Source: Gammaproteobacteria bacterium
GTDB lineage: Bacteria > Pseudomonadota > Gammaproteobacteria > Pseudomonadales > Porticoccaceae
Direction: 5' to 3'
NCBI GenBank assembly: GCA_018069465.1
Contig: JAGPUW010000025.1
Coordinates: 372,001 to 436,000 of the forward strand
Length of the DNA: 64,000 nt
Below are positions 25,836 to 35,474 of this stretch, in pieces. Below the pieces are notes generated by a model, which worked only from the letters and a program-made list of their open reading frames with translations, did no database searches and was not told the origin of the DNA. A program made the translations under genes and the position numbers. Positions within the stretch are counted from its first letter, which is position 1; each line of letters starts with the position of its first letter.

Positions 25836-27044
25836 TTACAGACACATCGCGCGAATCATCTGCTCGCACTCTTGCTGATCCATCAATTTCGGCACCGGAT
25901 AACCCGCACCCTCTTTCACTGCACGTGTCGCAATCGCCGTAATATCCGGTATGCGGATCGCATCCAGCTTGGCGCTAATGCCAAAGCTTTCATTTAATTG
26001 CACAACAGCATTAATAAAGTTGTCGGCCTTGATACTGGGCGTATCCGCTCTGTTGCCGAGTTCGATTAAATCTGCCAGCTCGGCCAGACGATCAACCACC
26101 GCATCTTTGCTAAAACGCAGTACTTCTGGCATCACCACCGCATTCGCCAAACCGTGAGGCGTGCCGTACCAGGCGCCCAACTGGTGGGCGATGGCGTGTA
26201 CATTGCCCACCGCCGCCGCATTAATACACAGCCCTGCATAGTAGGCGGCAATCGACATTTGCTCGCGCGCGTGAAGATTCCCGCCATCGGCGTAGGCAAT
26301 GGGCAGGTTTTCGAAAATCATTTTTACTGCCATCTTTGCATAGTCATCATTTTGCGGCGTCGCCCAGCTGCTGAGATAGGCTTCCACCGCATGGGTCAGT
26401 GCATCCATGCCCGTTGCTGCAGTTATCGCGGGCGGTAGGCCGGTGATAATTTCTGGATCGAGAGCCACGGCCTTGGGCACAATTTTAGAGTCGCCGACAA
26501 TGAATTTTTCATGACTCACAGCATCGGAGATCACCGCACCGAAAGTCACCTCTGAACCCGTGCCCGAAGTCGTCGGAATGGCAAACAGGGGCAGGGGCTG
26601 TATTTTCGCTTTGAAGTAGCCAACCATCGCCCTGGCACTGCCACCATTGGTGGCCGCTGCAGCAATCGTTTTCGCCGTATCAATGGCCGAGCCGCCGCCT
26701 ATCGCCAGTACGCAATCGCATTGGTGCTGGCGCTGTAGACGTAGCCCCGCTTCCACCAGATCAAAAGTAGGATCTGGCAATACGCCATCATAAATAGTCA
26801 CCTCGACACCGGCCGCTGTCAGCACATCGCCCGCCCGGGCAACGATGCCCAGCTCAACCAACGGTTTATCGCTAACAATCAGCACCCGCTTAACACCGAG
26901 CCGAGCGATGTGCTCACTCAACTGCGCCGTGCTGCCAGCACCGACAAAAGACATGGGTGTGGTGGCCGAGGGCGCCAATTTAATCAGCGCCTTTAAAGAA
27001 TTAATAAAGACCGTATGTTTAATACTTGCGACAGAAATTTTCAT
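25836..27044 (-). CDS. Iron-containing alcohol dehydrogenase
   Basis: 402 aa. NAD-binding N-terminal half with LAIGGGSAIDTAKTIA (about 118-133) and PTTSGTGSEVT (about 163-173); metal site in the C-terminal half with the Asp and His of MDALTHAVEAY (about 221-231) and the two His of VHAIAHQLGAWYGTPHGLAN (about 287-306). Oxidises or reduces an alcohol/aldehyde with NAD(P). The N-terminal 30 residues are a little longer than usual. Stands alone. Confidence 0.9.
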   Translation of the reverse strand: MKISVASIKHTVFINSLKALIKLAPSATTPMSFVGAGSTAQLSEHIARLGVKRVLIVSDKPLVELGIVARAGDVLTAAGVEVTIYDGVLPDPTFDLVEAGLRLQRQHQCDCVLAIGGGSAIDTAKTIAAAATNGGSARAMVGYFKAKIQPLPLFAIPTTSGTGSEVTFGAVISDAVSHEKFIVGDSKIVPKAVALDPEIITGLPPAITAATGMDALTHAVEAYLSSWATPQNDDYAKMAVKMIFENLPIAYADGGNLHAREQMSIAAYYAGLCINAAAVGNVHAIAHQLGAWYGTPHGLANAVVMPEVLRFSKDAVVDRLAELADLIELGNRADTPSIKADNFINAVVQLNESFGISAKLDAIRIPDITAIATRAVKEGAGYPVPKLMDQQECEQMIRAMCL

Positions 27045-27159
27045 AAATTTTACTCAAAATTAATATTTTATTGATGAATGCTATTGGGCTTGCCCGCAAG
27101 GGTTTAAAGCCAGTGCCGGTATAAAATCCAGCACCGCGTGTCACCCTAAAGAACCCGGC

Positions 27160-27516
27160 TTATTTTGCCAGTAAAGGCAACTGATCGAAGCGTATGCCCT
27201 GCCAGCCGTGACGCATAAAGGTACGAATATTGGCGTGATCTGTACCCTCGGGGTGGGCGATCACATCCTCGCGAAAATACTTGCCGAAGCAAACCAGGGT
27301 TTGCGATGCATTCAAGCCATTGATTTTGGCAAACGCAAAAATCCGGCAGGAACCGGCATTTTCACCGGCGGGGTTTTCCACCCGGTCATCCCCGAGGCCG
27401 TTGCTAAATGCGCTTTCGCTGTAGTCATAGTTGGCGTCAATCACCGCCATCACCTGATCGAACTCGACCGTGTTCGGCGTGTTTTTTATCTGTTGAATAA
27501 GATCGTCCAAACTCAC
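27160..27516 (-). CDS. HopJ-family protein
   Basis: 118 aa, GTG start with GAGGAT seven bases upstream. The whole length matches the HopJ family: FDQVMAVIDANYDY, FSNGLGDDRVENPAGENAGSCRIFAFA and LVCFGKYFREDVIAHPEGTDHANIR. Named after a Pseudomonas type III effector, but the family is widespread in free-living bacteria as a small cytoplasmic protein of unknown role. Confidence 0.85.
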   Translation of the reverse strand: MSLDDLIQQIKNTPNTVEFDQVMAVIDANYDYSESAFSNGLGDDRVENPAGENAGSCRIFAFAKINGLNASQTLVCFGKYFREDVIAHPEGTDHANIRTFMRHGWQGIRFDQLPLLAK

Positions 27517-27680
27517 TTGATATCCTCATTTTCACACGTTATTCGTATTTTTATACTTAGGCTCAACTGGCAAATGGCAACACTAGCCCGCTGATAACCA
27601 CGCATTATACCGTCTTATCAAGTCGCTTCCCGCTGTCAGAACCTGTAGTTCACAGCAAGCAGTAGCGAGCCTCGAAAGCC

Positions 27681-28508
27681 TTAGTGGTCGGCCAGCAACA
27701 CACCCAGTGCAGTGACAAAGGGCTTCATAAAAAAGCTCCCCTCGGGCATAAAGTCGACACGCACCCCCGCCTGCCGTAAATAATCCGCCATAACCGGGCC
27801 GATAGCACCGACCACCGTCACCTCCAAACCCGCCGTTAAGAGCATTTCAAGGCCTTCTTTTTTAGCCACGGTAGCGAGGCGCTTATATTGTGGCTGGCTG
27901 GTAAACAGCAGTGCGTCGATACCCCCGCCGGCGAGCTGGTGAATCAATGTAACGACCTGCTGCTGTTCCGACTCGGAAGCGTAAATATACGGTGCCACCG
28001 TGCTCACCTCGGCGCCTTTATCACGCAGAAAGTTAATCAATTTTTTATTGGGATTACTGCCGTAAAGCTGCACGGCAATGCGCCGCCCCGTTAAATCGGC
28101 ATCTTTTAAAGATTCCATAATGCCGTCACTAGTGGGTGCCGCGCCCGCCAGATCGGCGTGTAACTGTAGCTTGCGCAGCTCGCGAACAGGTTTGGGGCCG
28201 CGGACAATTTTGCGCACGCCAGCCAGCGCTCGGTGCCAGTCCTGCTGGCAGTCAAGGCGCTCGGCAAAAGAGTCGAGACGGCGCAGGCCCTCGCCAGTAA
28301 GAATAATAAAATCATCAAAGTTACCGGCGATCATTGCCTCCATCCACTGCTGAACGGCGTCCGTCTCGGGGCTGTCTTTGATGGCAATAAGCGGGCAGCG
28401 CAACACGCTGGCACCGCGACGTATCAGTAGCTCGGCCAGCACATCCTGTTGGCGAGACTCGGGTATGGCAATAGTTTTGTGGCGCAGTGTGGGTTCGGGC
28501 TCTGACAT
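27681..28508 (-). CDS. HemD-like uroporphyrinogen-III synthase family protein
   Basis: 275 aa with the two-domain HemD pattern: IAIPESRQQDVLAELLIRRGA (about 13-33), ILTGEGLRRL (about 69-78), and the second half ALLFTSQPQYKRLATVA (about 199-215) and VGAIGPVMADYLRQAGV (about 233-249). HemD closes the tetrapyrrole ring in haem and sirohaem synthesis. It lies away from hemC, and the family is loosely conserved, so it may be a paralogue rather than the main enzyme. Confidence 0.75.
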   Translation of the reverse strand: MSEPEPTLRHKTIAIPESRQQDVLAELLIRRGASVLRCPLIAIKDSPETDAVQQWMEAMIAGNFDDFIILTGEGLRRLDSFAERLDCQQDWHRALAGVRKIVRGPKPVRELRKLQLHADLAGAAPTSDGIMESLKDADLTGRRIAVQLYGSNPNKKLINFLRDKGAEVSTVAPYIYASESEQQQVVTLIHQLAGGGIDALLFTSQPQYKRLATVAKKEGLEMLLTAGLEVTVVGAIGPVMADYLRQAGVRVDFMPEGSFFMKPFVTALGVLLADH

Positions 28509-28555
28509 CGTTAGCGGCTATCCTCAGCGGGGTTTAGTGGTCTTTACATTGGGCC

Positions 28556-28718
28556 AGGGAGCCTCTGATCAACTCATGAACTTGCATCTTGCGCCCACAA
28601 TATGCAGCTTCATCGTTGCAAACCTTCGCAATAGCTAGCTATTACGTACGGTTTACGCCTTGAATCTACACATTGTGAACTGCATTCTGCTTCGTCCAGA
28701 GTTAATCAGAGATTCCCT
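28556..28718. repeat. MITE-like element, 163 bp
   Basis: Terminal inverted repeats of 20 bp: AGGGAGCCTCTGATCAACTC (28556-28575) and GAGTTAATCAGAGATTCCCT (28699-28718), 17 of 20 matching. The interior is an imperfect palindrome centred on AATAGCTAGCTATT (28630-28643), so the whole unit can fold into a long hairpin. No coding capacity. It is the main content of the gap 28509-28892. Confidence 0.75.
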
Positions 28719-28892
28719 AGACAATTCTGACACAGCCCCCCTGCCCCCGCCACGAGCACAGGTGAATACAACTGTCGTTGATCTCAGTCTATTCCTTAGC
28801 ACCAGTCAACAATGTTAGATTGGCAGCGATAATTATTCACCCACCAACTTATAAAGCCACTCTCAAAACTGGCGATAATAAAGGATAGGAAC

Positions 28893-30005
28893 ATGAAACC
28901 AGGTATTTCCGCCGATTCACATATCGTCGAGCCACCCCAGTGTTATATCGATTTCATCGACCCCAAGTACCGCGATATCGCCCCGCGACTGGAAAAGAAC
29001 GCAAAGGGTATCGACACCTTCAAAATTCACGGTATGAAACACGGCCTACCACTGGGCCTACTCGCCGGTGCCGGTGTACCCCCCGATCAATTGCGCCAGC
29101 AACGCCTGGCCAACTTTGACGATATTGCCACCGCCAGTTGGGACCCCACGGCGCGGATGGCGATTCAAGATCAGGATGGCCTCTGCGCCGAAATTATCTA
29201 TGCTTCCGTCGGCATGGTGTTGTGCGGTCATAGCGACTACGACTATAAGTCAGCCTGCTTTGCCGCCTACAACCGCTGGTTGCAGGGCTTTTGTGCCGAG
29301 CAACCGAAACGACTTTTCGGCCTTGCTCAAACGGCGGTGTCATCAGTTGACGAGGCCATAGAAGACTTCCGTAAAGCCAAGGAAATGGGCATGTACGGCA
29401 TCATGATGGCCGGCAATCCCCAGCACGAAGATTACGACCACCCCGACTACGACGCCCTGTGGCAATGTGCCGTCGATCTCGACCTGCCCATCTGCTTCCA
29501 CATCTTAACCATGAAAGATCACGACATATCCACCGCCTTTAAAGCGGAACGCGGCCACGCGGCCAACGGTTTTATGAACATGATTCGCGGCGTGCAAAAT
29601 ATTGTCGGGCTGTTTTTGTTCGGTGGCGTGTTCGAGCGCTTCCCCAAACTCAAAATGGTGGTTGCCGAGGGCGACGCCGGCTGGGTGCCCCACTATATGT
29701 ACCGCGCCGATCACGCTGCGGCAAACATGGGCACAGGACTGGAACACATCCTTTCACGCAAGCCCAGTGAATATATTCGCGACAATATCTGGTTTACGTT
29801 TCAGGACGATGAAACCGCCTTCGAGTCGAGCAAACTCACTGACAATAATAAATTACTGTGGGCGACAGATTACCCCCACACGGACTCCACCTATCCCCAC
29901 TCACAGGAAATCATCAGCAGCCAAATGGCCAACCTCAGCGAAGAACAAAAAGACGCCGTGGTGCACGACAATGTTAAAGCGCTGTTTAATCTGCCAGTAG
30001 ATTAA
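28893..30005 (+). CDS. Amidohydrolase family protein (Amidohydro_2)
   Basis: 370 aa. Metal-dependent TIM-barrel hydrolase of the family that includes aminocarboxymuconate-semialdehyde decarboxylase. Seen: ISADSHIVEPP at the start (metal ligands Asp/His), MGMYGIMMAGNPQHEDYDHPDYDALWQ (about 168-194), LPICFHI (about 202-208, His), and LLWATDYPHTDSTYPHS near the end (catalytic Asp). Ribosome site AGGAAC. Likely acts on a ring-cleavage or carboxylic intermediate; substrate unknown. Confidence 0.85.
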   Translation: MKPGISADSHIVEPPQCYIDFIDPKYRDIAPRLEKNAKGIDTFKIHGMKHGLPLGLLAGAGVPPDQLRQQRLANFDDIATASWDPTARMAIQDQDGLCAEIIYASVGMVLCGHSDYDYKSACFAAYNRWLQGFCAEQPKRLFGLAQTAVSSVDEAIEDFRKAKEMGMYGIMMAGNPQHEDYDHPDYDALWQCAVDLDLPICFHILTMKDHDISTAFKAERGHAANGFMNMIRGVQNIVGLFLFGGVFERFPKLKMVVAEGDAGWVPHYMYRADHAAANMGTGLEHILSRKPSEYIRDNIWFTFQDDETAFESSKLTDNNKLLWATDYPHTDSTYPHSQEIISSQMANLSEEQKDAVVHDNVKALFNLPVD

Positions 30006-30215
30006 GTCCAGCAGAATTTTCTCAACAACAGGCTGGTAGCCCTGCATTACGGTGCTGCCAGTCTGGCCTGTGTTCAAGCAATCAATGCTCCTCATCTAAC
30101 GAGCATGGCCTGACAAGCACGACCCTTCAGCAGCTCATTTCAAGGTGATCGATATTTACAGGTCGGCCCGCTAAAATGGCACCTCTTTTACCTGTATTTA
30201 TCAGCGCGAAAAAAC

Positions 30216-30974
30216 ATGATCACCGATCCCTTCTTTTATCTGTGTGCCATCCCGGCGGTTTTAATTTTTGCCATGGTCAAAGGCGGCTTTGGTGGCGGTA
30301 TCGCCATTATCTCCGTGCCGCTGATGTCACTAGCCGTACCCCCAACACAGGCCGCCGCGATTATTCTGCCGCTGCTGGTGGTGATGGATGGCGTCGCCCT
30401 TTGGAGCTTCCGCGGCCGGTGGTGTAAAAACAATCTTCGTTTAGCCCTGCCCGGTGCAATAGCCGGGGTCGTGGTCGGTGCTTTTACTTTTCAATATTTA
30501 TCAGCAGCGGGCATACGGCTGATGATTGGCGGCATCAGCGTTATTTTTTGCCTTAATTACTGGCTGCAACCCCGTATTAAAACCAAGACCGAAGCGAATA
30601 TCGTCGCCGCCAGTGTATGGGGTTCGATTGCGGGCTTTACCAGCTTTGGCATCCATGCCGGTGGGCCGCCCATGAGTATTTATTTACTGCCTCAGCAAAT
30701 GGAAAAAACCCTGCTGATGGGCACTTTTGCAGTATTTTTTACCGTGATCAATCTGGTTAAACTCATCCCCTACACCTGGCTTGGGCAATTCGACAGTACC
30801 AACCTGCTCACCTCCCTGGTATTGATGCCACTGGCACCCATTGGCGTTCGTCTCGGCTATTTTCTGCTGCACAAAATCAGTGAAGTCCTGGTCTATCGAA
30901 TTTGTTATTTTTTCCTTATGGTCGTCGGCCTGAAACTGTTTATTGATGGTGGCCAGGCTTTGCTGACTTCCTGA
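30216..30974 (+). CDS. TauE/SafE-family sulfite/anion exporter
   Basis: 252 aa, about eight membrane helices. Family marks: MVKGGFGGGIAIISVPLMSL (about 18-37), QAAAIILPLLVVMDGVAL, and the second-half repeat GFTSFGIHAGGPPMSIYLLP (about 136-155). The family exports sulfite or sulfonate-related anions across the inner membrane. No sulfur genes adjoin it, so the substrate is open. Confidence 0.85.
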   Translation: MITDPFFYLCAIPAVLIFAMVKGGFGGGIAIISVPLMSLAVPPTQAAAIILPLLVVMDGVALWSFRGRWCKNNLRLALPGAIAGVVVGAFTFQYLSAAGIRLMIGGISVIFCLNYWLQPRIKTKTEANIVAASVWGSIAGFTSFGIHAGGPPMSIYLLPQQMEKTLLMGTFAVFFTVINLVKLIPYTWLGQFDSTNLLTSLVLMPLAPIGVRLGYFLLHKISEVLVYRICYFFLMVVGLKLFIDGGQALLTS

Positions 30975-31062
30975 ACTGGCAATAATCAACGGGGCAAACT
31001 ACGGTGCTTATTAACCGCTGTTACTTTTTGCGGTACAAGCGCTAGTTTGACCGCCTGTTTAA

Positions 31063-31119
31063 CACTAACATTGGACAGTGCTAAGTTTTTTAATGATAGT
31101 GTTAGAAAGCACTAACATT
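31063..31119. promoter_or_regulatory. Array of three CACTAACATT half-sites
   Basis: CACTAACATT occurs at 31063-31072 and again at 31110-31119, and its inverse with one change (AATGATAGTG) at 31092-31101. Together they make a direct pair plus an inverted pair about 75 bases before the kinase gene. A regulator-binding region is the likely reading. Confidence 0.45.
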
Positions 31120-31194
31120 ACATGCCAGGTCAGTAGGGACACCAAAAGCGCAACAAAAAGCAAGGGACTGCAGTGATATGGCTATTCCCACTCA

Positions 31195-34100
31195 GTGGAT
31201 TATAAAAAACAATTGCTTATGATAAAAAGTACAGAGAACTCACTACAAGCCCTCTTCAATGCCATGCAAACCATTGTCTGCATTATCGACATTGACGGCG
31301 CCGTGCTCTTCGCCAACGCGCTGCCACTCAAGGTGGCGGACCTGACAAAGGACGATGTCTACGGTAAAAAGCTTTGGGATTGCTACTGGTTCAATCATGA
31401 CCCCGAAGTCCAAAACCTCCTGCAACAGTGCATTCTCCGCGCCGCTGCTGGGGAGCAGGTCAACGCAGAAATACAAGGTCGAACGGCCACTGACTTTATG
31501 TGGGTAGCCTTTAATATCCAGCCTGTATATGAAGGTGGGGAAATTATTCATTTGATCGCCGAGGGCCGCGATATAACAGAACAACATCGCCTAAGGGAAG
31601 AGGCTAAAGTCGCTAAACAGTACTTACAGGGTTTGTTTGACGACATGCGAACCATGGTTGTCATCCTCGACCTTGACGGCACCCTGACCTTCTCTAACAA
31701 CACCCCCCTCACCCTCGCCGGTCTACAACTAGAAGACGTGCTCGGCAAAAAACTCTGGGATTGTTACTGGGTCAACTACGAGCCAGAAATACAGGCCTTG
31801 ATGGAAGACAGTATTCAGCGCTGTGCAGCCGGTGAAAATGTCGTGTTAGACCTGCAAATTCAAACGTCTAGTGGCCTGCTGTGGATAGAGTTTAGCGCTC
31901 ACCCCGTGCTTGGCGCCAACGGCAGCCCCGTACAGTTATTGGTGGAAGGCCGCGATATCAGTGAAAAGCAAAACCTTCACCAACAGGCCCAAACCGAGCA
32001 ACAGCAAGTACAGAGCCTGCTGGATGATATGCGCACCATGGTCGCCATTATGGATCTCGACGGCACCGTGACCATTGTCAACAATACGCCTCTACAAGTG
32101 GCTGGCCTGGAGAAAAAAGCGGTTATCGGCTACCAGCTGTGGAACTGCCCCTGGTTTACTGGCAATACAGCTATGCAAGACAGCGTCAGGAAAGATATCC
32201 ACGCTGCAATATCTGGCCAGCCGACAGTGGGCGACATTCAAATACTGACCCCCGAAGGCTGGATATGGATAGAGTTTAGCGTCCACCCCGTGTTCAATGC
32301 AGAGGGTAAGGTCACTCGCCTACTGGCCGAGGGCCGCGACCCCAGCACCCGCAGACAAGTAGAGCACGAGCGCGAGCAGGCCCTGCTTGAATTGCAGCAA
32401 AGAGAACAAAATCTGGCGATTACCCTCGACAGTATTGGCGATGCCGTGATTACCACCGATGCCAAGGGCCTGATTACCCGCATGAATCCCATCGCCGAGC
32501 AACTCACCGGCTGGCCCTTTAGTGAGGCGGAAAACAAAGCGCTCCATACTATTTTCCCCATTTTCAATGCCCTCAGTGGCGAACCCCAGGACAGTCCCAT
32601 CGACAAAATGATGGCCACCGGGGACATCATCCACCTGAGTAATCACACCACCCTGCGGGCCCGCAACGGCAGCGAGTACCACATTGCCGACTCGGCCGCA
32701 CCGATTCGCGATAAAAACGGTGCCATCCTCGGCGGCATACTGGTGTTTAGTGATGTCACCGAGCAATACCGTCTGCGCGAGCAAGCCAGGGCCACCCAGT
32801 CGCAGCTACAGGGCCTGCTGGATGACATGCAAACCATGGTCGGCATTTTCGACATCGACGGCACCATGACCTTTGTTAATAACACCCCCCTGCTCGCCAC
32901 CGGCTATACACGAGAAGATGTATTTGGCAAAAAACTCTGGGACTGCCCCTGGTTTGATGGCCACCCAGGCAGTAAAGATAAAGCTCACACCCTGATGGTA
33001 GATGCAGCCGAAGGCCGGCCGAGCCAGTGCGATGTTGACATCAGCACTCTCGCCGGTGGCATATGGATAGTCATGAGTGCCCACCCAGTATTTGACGAAA
33101 GCGATAAGGTGATACAAATCGTCGCAGAAGCCCGAGATATCACCGACAGAAAGAACATGGAAGACGAACTGCGCTCGTCAGCCCAGCAACTGAAACGCTA
33201 TCGCGACCAGGCCCCACTAGCGACCATTGAATGGGACAAGCAGAACTGTGTGGTTGGCTGGAATAGCGCTGCCGAAAAAATGTTTGGCTACACCTTCGAA
33301 GAAGTCAAAGGTCAGTCCTATCAACTGTTTTTCCCCCCGACGGCCAATATTCCACTGGCCAAGATATGGGATAGCTTGATTTCCCAAACCGGCGGAGAAA
33401 CTCTTGAGTCTAAAATCATCACCAAGGACAGACAGCTGATCCACACACAGTGGCACAACGCGCCCTTTATCAACCAGGACAATAAAGTTATTGGCGCCGC
33501 ATCGATTATCCGCGACCTAACAGATGAGCGATCCGCCCAGCGCTCGCTAAAGAATAGTGAACAAACTCAAAGAGAGCTTGTTGACTCCATGGTCGAAGGC
33601 ATTATTGTCACCGATCAATCAGGTGCCATCTTGACCTTTAATCGGGCCGCAGAAAGTTTACTCGGCTACACCGCTGAAGAGATTATTGGCCAATCCGTAC
33701 ACTTACTAGTGGCAGGACAAACTGAGGAACAATTTCATTACGGTATAAAGCGCTACCTTGAGACTGGGGATGTGCGTCATATAGGTATGGGTGCTGAAAT
33801 CCAGGCGGTCTGTAAAAATAATGAGGCCTTTCCCACTCGCCTGGCCGTCGCCGAGCTCAGCCAAAACGCCGATGGCAAGAAACGCTTTATTACCAGCTTC
33901 CGCGATTTAAGTGAATCAAAATTACAGGAAGAACAACTGCGCCGCAGTCAAAAAATGGATGCCCTGGGCAAGCTTACTGGCGGTATTGCCCACGACTTTA
34001 ATAATCTACTCGGCGTGGTGACCGGCTATGCCGAATTACTGGAAAACGCCCTCACCAACGAAGAAAATCTCAGTCAGTATGCCCACGAAATTCACCACGC

Positions 34101-35064
34101 TGGTGAGCGTGGTGCCAAGCTAACCCGTAAATTATTATCCTTTTCCCAGCACACAGCGGTCACCGCCGGTAGTGTCGATATCAATACTGTTATTAGCAAT
34201 CAACAACATATGCTGGCCACGTCACTGACGCCACGCATCAACCTGATTTATGAACTCAGCGAAGATGCCTGGTCCATTAGCCTCGACAGCGACGACCTGG
34301 AAGATGCCATTATTAATATCTGCATAAATGCCATGCATGCGATAGAGGGCAATGGCCAAATTATTATTAACACCCGCAATATGCATCTTGATACCGCCTA
34401 TGCCCGGCTGAAGAACCTGCCCGCCGGCGACTATCTACTGTTGACCATTACCGACAATGGCCAAGGTATGGATGATGAGACAAAGGATCGTATCTTTGAT
34501 CCCTTTTTCTCGACCAAGGGGGAGCAAGGTACGGGGTTAGGCCTGAGCCAGGTCTATGGCTTTGTTGAGCGCAGCAGGGGTGCCGTTGAAGTGGCGTCGG
34601 TGCTCGGTAGGGGCACGCAATTCCAGCTCTACTTTCCCCGAGACACGAGCGCCGAGGACGAGCTGAAAGGCAGCAATAACGCTTATGAGTCAAACCCAGG
34701 GGGCAGCGAAACTATTTTAGTGGTGGACGATGAGCCCAAGCTCCTCGAATTGTGCACAGTGGTACTGCGCCAGAAAGGCTATAAGGTGCTGCCCGCCAAT
34801 AATTGTGGTGAGGCCTTGCAGCTACTCGATAGCAGCCCCGTCGACCTCTTGCTCAGCGATGTGGTGATGCCCGATATGGACGGTTACGAGCTGGCCGCCA
34901 TCGTTACTCAAAAATACCCCCGAGTAAAAATACAAATGACCAGCGGTTACAGCGATGACAGGCATATCGCCACTGGCGACGACGAACTGCACCGCAAGCT
35001 CATCCACAAACCCTACCGGGCGGCGGCCTTGCTGAACTGTATCCGCGAGCTGCTCGATACATAG
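31195..35064 (+). CDS. Soluble multi-PAS hybrid histidine kinase
   Basis: 1289 aa, no membrane segment. Start uncertain: GTG 31195 or ATG 31219, neither with a clear ribosome site. Domains: PAS1 about 17-130, PAS2 145-260, PAS3 273-390, a standard PAS 401-530, PAS5 538-655, PAS6 665-785, PAS7 786-905, HisKA with GGIAHDFNNLLG (His about 933), HATPase with DNGQGMDD and GTGLGLSQVYG, and a C-terminal receiver (about 1173-1289, LLLSDVVMPDMDG, Asp about 1222). PAS1, 2, 3 and 5 are close copies sharing MxTMV, DGT, NNTPL and GKKLWDC. The output is an intramolecular receiver, so a separate phosphotransfer protein or partner is needed. Confidence 0.9.
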   Translation: MDYKKQLLMIKSTENSLQALFNAMQTIVCIIDIDGAVLFANALPLKVADLTKDDVYGKKLWDCYWFNHDPEVQNLLQQCILRAAAGEQVNAEIQGRTATDFMWVAFNIQPVYEGGEIIHLIAEGRDITEQHRLREEAKVAKQYLQGLFDDMRTMVVILDLDGTLTFSNNTPLTLAGLQLEDVLGKKLWDCYWVNYEPEIQALMEDSIQRCAAGENVVLDLQIQTSSGLLWIEFSAHPVLGANGSPVQLLVEGRDISEKQNLHQQAQTEQQQVQSLLDDMRTMVAIMDLDGTVTIVNNTPLQVAGLEKKAVIGYQLWNCPWFTGNTAMQDSVRKDIHAAISGQPTVGDIQILTPEGWIWIEFSVHPVFNAEGKVTRLLAEGRDPSTRRQVEHEREQALLELQQREQNLAITLDSIGDAVITTDAKGLITRMNPIAEQLTGWPFSEAENKALHTIFPIFNALSGEPQDSPIDKMMATGDIIHLSNHTTLRARNGSEYHIADSAAPIRDKNGAILGGILVFSDVTEQYRLREQARATQSQLQGLLDDMQTMVGIFDIDGTMTFVNNTPLLATGYTREDVFGKKLWDCPWFDGHPGSKDKAHTLMVDAAEGRPSQCDVDISTLAGGIWIVMSAHPVFDESDKVIQIVAEARDITDRKNMEDELRSSAQQLKRYRDQAPLATIEWDKQNCVVGWNSAAEKMFGYTFEEVKGQSYQLFFPPTANIPLAKIWDSLISQTGGETLESKIITKDRQLIHTQWHNAPFINQDNKVIGAASIIRDLTDERSAQRSLKNSEQTQRELVDSMVEGIIVTDQSGAILTFNRAAESLLGYTAEEIIGQSVHLLVAGQTEEQFHYGIKRYLETGDVRHIGMGAEIQAVCKNNEAFPTRLAVAELSQNADGKKRFITSFRDLSESKLQEEQLRRSQKMDALGKLTGGIAHDFNNLLGVVTGYAELLENALTNEENLSQYAHEIHHAGERGAKLTRKLLSFSQHTAVTAGSVDINTVISNQQHMLATSLTPRINLIYELSEDAWSISLDSDDLEDAIINICINAMHAIEGNGQIIINTRNMHLDTAYARLKNLPAGDYLLLTITDNGQGMDDETKDRIFDPFFSTKGEQGTGLGLSQVYGFVERSRGAVEVASVLGRGTQFQLYFPRDTSAEDELKGSNNAYESNPGGSETILVVDDEPKLLELCTVVLRQKGYKVLPANNCGEALQLLDSSPVDLLLSDVVMPDMDGYELAAIVTQKYPRVKIQMTSGYSDDRHIATGDDELHRKLIHKPYRAAALLNCIRELLDT

Positions 35065-35071
35065 CCAGCGG

Positions 35072-35103
35072 CTGCGGCCCCACTCCGCACGGTGGGGCCG
35101 CAG
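35072..35103. terminator. G+C-rich hairpin after the kinase gene
   Basis: Perfect 12-bp arms CTGCGGCCCCAC (35072-35083) and GTGGGGCCGCAG (35092-35103), 8-base loop, eight bases past the stop. No T run follows, so a strong but atypical terminator. Confidence 0.6.
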
Positions 35104-35207
35104 GCACTTATCGCTCAGCCCCGCTACCCGAATAATCCAGAATGCCCGCCACTAAGCCTGTATAGTCACCCCGCCCACTGCCACAGCACTCCCAAGAAGG
35201 TATGCCC

Positions 35208-35474
35208 ATGAAATTACTGGTTCGCAATCTCCCCCGCACCACCACAGAAACTGAGCTGCAGGCACTCTTTACAGAGCACGGCTCAGTGCAGTCCTGCTCG
35301 CTGGTAATGGATGGCGAAACGGGACTCTCCAAAGGTTTTGGTTTTGTTGAAATGCCCAAACAAGGCGAGGCCAAAGCCGCCATGAAGCAGCTCAACGGCC
35401 GCGAGATAGCCGGCAGTAAAATCCGTGTCAAGAAGTCCGAAGCCAAAGCCGAGCCAGACCCCACCGCGACATGA
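35208..35474 (+). CDS. RNA-recognition-motif (RRM) protein
   Basis: 88 aa from ATG 35208, which has AGAAGG seven bases upstream; ATG 35202 is too close to that site. A single RRM fills it: RNP2 as LLVRNL (residues 3-8) and RNP1 as KGFGFVEM (about 44-51), with a basic C-terminal tail. Such short bacterial RRM proteins bind single-stranded RNA and are often cold- or stress-related. Its stop overlaps the VF530-family start (ATGA). Confidence 0.9.
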   Translation: MKLLVRNLPRTTTETELQALFTEHGSVQSCSLVMDGETGLSKGFGFVEMPKQGEAKAAMKQLNGREIAGSKIRVKKSEAKAEPDPTAT

